A stretch of 64,000 nucleotides of DNA from Mesocentrotus franciscanus (taxonomy: Eukaryota > Echinodermata > Echinoidea > Camarodonta > Strongylocentrotidae). The DNA lies in assembly GCA_037976565.1 (NCBI GenBank), contig CP137666.1, positions 48,573,271-48,637,270 on the forward strand. Direction: 5' to 3'. A program made the position numbers and the translations under genes. This document shows, one piece after another, positions 59,200-64,000 of this stretch. Within the stretch, counting starts at the first letter, position 1; each line of letters begins with the position of its first letter. The notes below the pieces were generated by a model that made no database searches, was not told the origin of the DNA, and saw nothing but the letters and a program-made list of their open reading frames with translations.

Positions 59200-60562
59200 T
59201 TGGTAGTAGCGCCGATGAACTTAATTTGAGGAGCGGGACGTACATAATTTTGTTTGTGAAAAGATATGTTATGCTATATAACATGTTAAAAGTGGATGGA
59301 AAATTATAAGTCAGCTTCTTTGGAATACATTTCAGTGCCAATGATTTTTAGAGGGGTCGAGTTGCATTTTTTTGTTTGGGGAAAACACACGTTACCTCGA
59401 AACATATTGAGTGGATCAACATTATGGGAAAGCATTAAGGGGTAGATATTTATAGCATCGACCATTTTTCTTGTTGAAATGCACGTTCCGATATTTTAAA
59501 CATCACTTTGATCATCATTATTGTCCCGACCGAAATTGTCTTCAAAGTAAAGAAACAAATAATTATAATGCTCACAAGGAGATTAATGAATGTAAAATTT
59601 GTCATTCTACACCTGCCCGAGAATGTTGATCTTGTAAACATGTAGAGAGCCATGAGCCCCTGCAGATTCGGATACCACTATATATTATGAGGTCATGATC
59701 ATGATCATGATCATCATAATCACCATCATCATTATCACCATCATCATCATCATCATCAATAGCAACATTTTTATCAAAAAATGAGTATACATGTACCCAC
59801 CTTAATAACACGTATTCTAAACCATGCAGTATCCTTGTCGGCCATGTATCGGATAGCGGTGTTCGTAATTATTTGTTGGCATTGTTTGTCCCATAAATCA
59901 AGACAAAATGCAAATCCAACCATTGTAGGCGAAAACAAAGTGTTATTTAAACTCTATACAAGGGCAATATAAGTACTAGGATTTGGTTGGGAACATTACT
60001 TTTTGGCAATATTGGTATAGTAGCGCCGATGAACTTAATTTAAGGAGCGAAACGTACAAAATTTTGTTTGTGAAAATATATGTTATGCTGATAACACGCG
60101 AAAAAGTGGATGGAAAATTATAAGTCAGCTTCTTTGGAATACATTTCAGTGCCAATTATGTTTAGAGGGTCGAGGTGCATTTTTTTGTTTGGGGAAAACA
60201 CACGTTACCTCAGAAACATATTGAGTGGATCGAAATTATGGGAAAGCATTAAGGGATATATATTTATAGCGTCGACCGTTTTTTTTGTTGAAATGCACGT
60301 TCCGATATTTTAAACATCACTTTGATCATCATATTGTCCCGACCGAAATTGTGTTCAAAGTAAAGAAACAGAAAACTATAATGCTCACAACGAGATTAAT
60401 GGATTAAAAATTTGTCATTCTCCACCTGGCTGAGAATGTTGAATTTTTAGACATTTAGAGAGCCATGGGCCCGTGCAGATTCGGATACCACTATACATGA
60501 GGTCATGATCATTATAATCATTATCATTATCATAATCATCATCATCATTATCATCATCATGA
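59200..60562 (+). repeat. Tandem segmental duplication, 814 bp period
   Basis: TAGTAGCGCCGATGAACTTA at 59204 and 60018. The copies stay alike through GTGGATGGAAAATTATAAGT, the GGGGAAAACACACGTTACCT part and the GCAGATTCGGATACCACTAT end, each followed by a CAT-type run. A partial older copy of the end lies at 58865-58985. Confidence 0.9.
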
Positions 60563-61324
60563 TCCCCCCGAATTAAGCATACCGCCTGACTTCTAGCTAT
60601 AGATCGAGGCTGCACTATATGGGGGGGGGGGATGTTTGTACAACACCGTCCTGCGAAAATATTGCTACACAGTTATTTTCTACACTAACTATCCCATCTC
60701 TGGATCCAAGAATATATACCTAACCCCAACCCTAACCTAACCTAAAACCTAATTGCGATCCTAGTCCTAATCCCCTAATACTTCAGTGACGGAATAAAGC
60801 CCGCATCAATAAAATTTGTCAGATCACTACCTCCGCGGCTACCACCACATAATATTGTTATTACATACTTCTTTTTTGCATGAAAGTCTATACTATTTAG
60901 TTTTACTGTGCCTTGACCCTTGTAAATTCATACGCAGGCTTACGTACTTGAACAATGTCAAGGTAAAAATATTTCTTCCTCAGATATGCCGAAAATGTTA
61001 CCGGGTTTGGAAAAAAAATCTGGACTTTTGTCAATTTTTCTAATTTTGAGCCAGAAATAAGCGTGGCATCCACTCGCACCATTCCCTGACCAAAGTTGGG
61101 GGTAATTTCACTACTGGTGCCATTAACCCCCGGCCGCCCCCCGAAAAAAAAGATAATAATAATTAAAAAAATAATAAATATATAAATAACATAAAAAGTT
61201 TTTGTAGTTGGATCTGTTTTTTCTTGAGCACTTTTTGATGTTGGCTGATCTGAGCTGATATGCACTTGCAAAATTAATAACTCCTTCATATAAATTAATA
61301 GTAATACATGTACTAGTATTAGCC
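60563..61324. other. Intergenic DNA upstream of SUCLG2
   Basis: A short AACCCTAACCTAACCTAAA run near 60726 is telomere-like in look but short and irregular. No gene. Confidence 0.45.
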
Positions 61325-61366
61325 TAGACCGAAAGCTTCAGTCTCTGATATCGACGGTTGTTCCGC
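61325..61366 (+). repeat. 42 bp repeat shared with CDO1 intron 1
   Basis: Second copy of the AAGCTTCAGTCTCTGATATC repeat, about 170 bases before the SUCLG2 start codon. Confidence 0.85.
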
Positions 61367-61530
61367 AGTTACCAGACGGTTATTTCTGTCTAGTATTAGC
61401 CTAGATCATAGAGATATATACTTAATATGGCCTAGATAGATCTATGTAATTAACCACCGTATACCACCCGCTATACGCTAGCGCTAGCGCCCGACGTACG
61501 TGTTCATATTTCTGCGATCCATCCACCATA
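61367..61530 (+). promoter_or_regulatory. SUCLG2: SUCLG2 5' UTR and presumed promoter
   Basis: No TATA box. Contains a CpG-bearing stretch CGCTAGCGCTAGCGCCCGAC at 61476-61495 just upstream of the ATG. Transcription start not visible. Confidence 0.3.
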
Positions 61531-61596
61531 ATGGCTAATGTTGCAAGGTTAATATCAGGCTGTCGCCAATCTTTTCAGACAATCCTTCACCGGAAT
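61531..61596 (+). CDS. SUCLG2: SUCLG2 exon 1 (mitochondrial presequence)
   Basis: 22 codons starting at an ATG in good context (CCATAATGG) and ending AAT|GTAAGT, phase 0. Three arginines and one histidine, no acidic residue, hydroxyl-rich: typical matrix targeting peptide. Confidence 0.88.
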
Positions 61597-64000
61597 GTAA
61601 GTCTAAGTAATATATCCATTATAAATAGTTTGTTTTTGTAATGATTTCTTGCATTAAATAATAGTTTAGGATGCCTATTTCATAAGGCTTATTTCAATAC
61701 AGTCCCATAAATTCGAATCAATGTCCCGTTTTCAGAATTTCCCCATATCCACACATGTCGTGGCCGTGGCCTAGAAACGAATGCACGCGCACGCTAGATA
61801 CTGTATACTGTACTCTGCATCTGTAGATTTTGTTTGTAAATAAATTCTTGAAGGGGAAGTCCATCATAACATTCAGTAGGTATATAAAAGCTGGAAACTT
61901 ACAGAAACAGATCAGTGAAAGTTTGACTTTGAAAGAAAAACAAGAAAGTTTATTGACTTATTGTGATCATTCATAAACTTAATTTATTTTAAATAAAAAG
62001 TCATTCATAATCATATGCAAATTGGCAGAACTATCTCAGTATCTGTCTAGACTCTGGTATGTATGGCCTAGACAATGGCTCCTGGGGGGGGGGGGGTCAT
62101 TCCCAACATGACTGGCCATGCACCAGCATCCAGAAAAAGCGTTGACAGGGGTGCAGGCCAGGGTGTCTTTTTCAACTACGTAGGGTGTCTGATCGCGCAC
62201 CCGATGTTGTGTGCTAAAATTCTTCCAGATGAGCACACATGAATATGTAAAGATTGTTTTTGTGTTCTCCATGAGTTCAATCATCTTGTCAGTTTTGTAT
62301 TACCTGGACCCTCTTCACCTTTTTTCAAACAGGCTGGTGTAGCTGGGGCAGTCCCTGTGAGACACCTCAACTTACAGGAGTACCAGAGTAAGAAGTTAAT
62401 GGAGCAGTATGATGTCAATGTTCAGAAGTTCATGGTTGCTGATGACGCTCAACAAGCAGTCCAGCAAGGCAAAGACTTGGGTAAGTCAGGGAGGTGTTAA
62501 CCCATTGACTACTGACTTATATTATTCTCATAGGCTTAATACAGTAACCACACGGTTCCGAGAGGCAACAGGTTCATTGACAACTTTCCCTTTTCTGCTT
62601 TCTAACTTCTATACAATTACACCTTATAGAAGTTAAAAAGTGGGTGTTTTAAAGAGACTCTAATTATTGCAAGGACTGATGTAGGTGTTACAGAGAAAAT
62701 TGAAGGGAAGATATGTGTATTATATTATTTCTTCAAAAACTAACTTTCCAAATGCTTGGCCTGGTTTGCAAATATCATAATTATGAAAATTCTGAACAGC
62801 TGTAGCTGATCTTTTTTTAATACTACCGGCAAACCACCATGTATATTGTTTGCCTTATAGTCTTAAATTGTGTTATTTGTTTCATTGCTAAAGTTCATTT
62901 TCTCTTCTTTTTGTTTCTCTTGTATGTGATAGATGTGAGGGAGATCGTATTGAAGGCTCAGATACTTGCAGGAGGTAGGGGTAAAGGAACATTCACTAGT
63001 GGTCTCAAAGGAGGAGTTCATCTAACCAAAAAGTAAGAAATTGTCATCCCAAACACTTTTAAAGCATGCTTTATTTTTATCCCCTTGCCGACGGAGTCGG
63101 AGGGGATATAGTAACGCTGCTGTCCGTCCTTCCTTCCGTCCTTCCGTCCGTTCATAACAAATTTGGTTTCCGATCGATAACTTTAGTAATGTTTGACGGA
63201 TTTTAATGAAATTTGATATGAAGGTACATGGTATCAAAACACAGCCTAAGTTCAATTTCTGAGTATGTAGGTCAAAGGTCATAGCTCATTAAATATGCGA
63301 ATCTGGTTTCCGATCGATAACTTTAGTAATGTTTGACGGATTTTAATGAAATTTGATATGAAGGTTCATGGTATCAAACACACAGCCTAAGTTCGATTTC
63401 CAAGTATGTAGGTCAAAGGTGAAAGGTCATAGCTCATTAATATGCAAAAACACCTAATTATATATGTGAAAATGTAGTTAACTTCCTTGCCTAGTATAGT
63501 CTAATGGAGGTAACTTGTTCTGACGTATATAGGCCATTTGTACCCTGCAAGGGGATGCTACACTTTACGTTGACTTGTCTGAGTTATTTCCCATCCCCCT
63601 GCTTTTCATTCCTACATTTAGGTTTTACAAAGGTGTACATTTAGAAACTTCTCAAAATCAAATTTTTCATCCGGATTTTATTTATTTTATTTTATTTTAT
63701 TTTATAAGCAAATACAAAATTCTGCTTAAAGTCTTCATGTGGGATTGTGCCATTGTTGACTTGAAATATTTTGTCTTATGAATCTGCATATTAATATTTA
63801 AAAAAGTATGTGTAACGGTATGTAATCTACAAAGAATGCCTTTTAGATTATGAATTTTTTCAAAGTGTTATAAAACTCTTACTTTTCTTCTTCATGCATC
63901 TTCTAGCCCCAATGATCTTGGTCCACTGGTTGAACAGATGATTGGAGCCAAACTCACCACCAAGCAAACTCCCAAGGATGGTGTTCTTGTTAAAAAGGTA
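61531..64000 (+). CDS. SUCLG2: Succinyl-CoA ligase (GDP-forming) beta subunit, mitochondrial, 5' part
   Basis: Beta subunit of the mitochondrial matrix enzyme that interconverts succinyl-CoA and succinate with GTP formation in the TCA cycle; it pairs with SUCLG1. Exons 61531-61596, 62333-62480, 62933-63032 and 63907 to the edge join in frame to 136 codons. Residues 1-22 ([20 protein letters not shown]) are basic, Ser-rich and free of acidic residues, as expected of a mitochondrial presequence. The mature start is near [28 protein letters not shown] followed by SGLKGGVHL is the nucleotide-binding part of the ATP-grasp fold. GGVHLTKNPNDLG and [17 protein letters not shown] favour SUCLG2 over the ADP-forming SUCLA2, which has a different stretch after GLKGGV. 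The gene continues beyond the window. Confidence 0.96.
61597..62332 (+). other. SUCLG2: SUCLG2 intron 1
   Basis: GTAAGT to AACAG. Holds a 13-base G run at 62084-62096 and GAAGGGGAAGTCCATCAT near 61851, a common MITE-end word. Confidence 0.85.
62333..62480 (+). CDS. SUCLG2: SUCLG2 exon 2 (start of mature enzyme)
   Basis: 148 bases after acceptor CAAACAG. Begins [20 protein letters not shown] and ends KDLG, splitting the next codon after its first base at donor TTGG|GTAAGT. Confidence 0.94.
62481..62932 (+). other. SUCLG2: SUCLG2 intron 2
   Basis: GTAAGT to GATAG; no element recognised. Confidence 0.85.
62933..63032 (+). CDS. SUCLG2: SUCLG2 exon 3 (ATP-grasp nucleotide loop)
   Basis: 100 bases encoding [20 protein letters not shown] and [13 protein letters not shown]. 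Acceptor GTGATAG and donor AAA|GTAAGA. The glycine-rich AGGRGKG segment is near-invariant in the family. Confidence 0.95.
63079..63556. mobile_element. MITE with ATCCCCTTGC ends (SUCLG2 intron 3)
   Basis: ATCCCCTTGC at the left and GCAAGGGGAT at the right, perfect inverted decamers. Inside, CTGCTGTCCGTCCTTCCTTC is followed by two copies of a 140-base unit starting GGTTTCCGATCGATAACTTT (63165 and 63305). 478 bases, non-coding. Confidence 0.85.
63907..64000 (+). CDS. SUCLG2: SUCLG2 exon 4, cut by the window edge
   Basis: Acceptor CTTCTAG, then [20 protein letters not shown] and onward to KK. The last three bases, GTA, can be Val, which fits the human order of residues, or the start of a donor after AAG. 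The window does not decide. Confidence 0.9.

Noticed and set aside
60720..60760. Telomere-like AACCCTAACCTAACC
   Set aside because: Only a few irregular units; no interstitial telomere array.

Overview
The window is animal nuclear DNA: AT-rich, with long introns and few genes, and more than half of what can be explained is made of transposon remnants and tandem repeats. Two well-conserved metabolic genes are supported by spliced, in-frame exons with GT-AG borders. Cysteine dioxygenase (CDO1) is complete on the minus strand, with five coding exons between 23244 and 43005. The 5' part of the mitochondrial GDP-forming succinyl-CoA synthetase beta subunit (SUCLG2) is on the plus strand from 61531 and runs off the right edge after the start of exon 4. 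The host is probably an echinoderm, most likely a sea urchin. This is an inference from the CR1/L2-like LINE tails, the many short inverted-repeat DNA transposons, the frequent TACATGTA and ACCGGT words, and a foldback element resembling sea-urchin TU elements. Another marine deuterostome or a mollusc cannot be excluded.

Layout. 0-5 kb: possible 3' end of an unrecognised plus-strand gene. 5-16.5 kb: intergenic DNA with MITEs, a 155-160 bp satellite-like array, a 2.25 kb element with two related 1.2 kb halves, a 0.9 kb pyrimidine minisatellite and a 5'-truncated LINE. 16.5-23 kb: mostly plain AT-rich DNA with a diverged 115 bp repeat family and a hAT-type MITE. 23.2-43.0 kb: CDO1, whose introns of about 1.2 to 10.7 kb hold hAT and TTAA-type MITEs, a nested insertion, a 2.18 kb element with TA-flanked inverted ends and a 0.9 kb purine array. 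43.5-46.25 kb: a large palindrome whose two outer domains are arrays of a 19-20 bp palindromic unit. 46.7-61 kb: intergenic DNA with further foldback elements, tandem repeats and duplications. 61.5-64 kb: SUCLG2.

The two genes act in different pathways: CDO1 in cytosolic cysteine catabolism to taurine and sulfate, SUCLG2 in the mitochondrial TCA cycle. Nothing suggests co-regulation. Their start codons are about 18.5 kb apart and divergent. The most unusual item is the palindromic array element beginning about 470 bp upstream of the CDO1 start codon. Each unit holds two inverted forkhead-like cores. The TTAA-flanked MITE family and two nested insertions also merit a second look.
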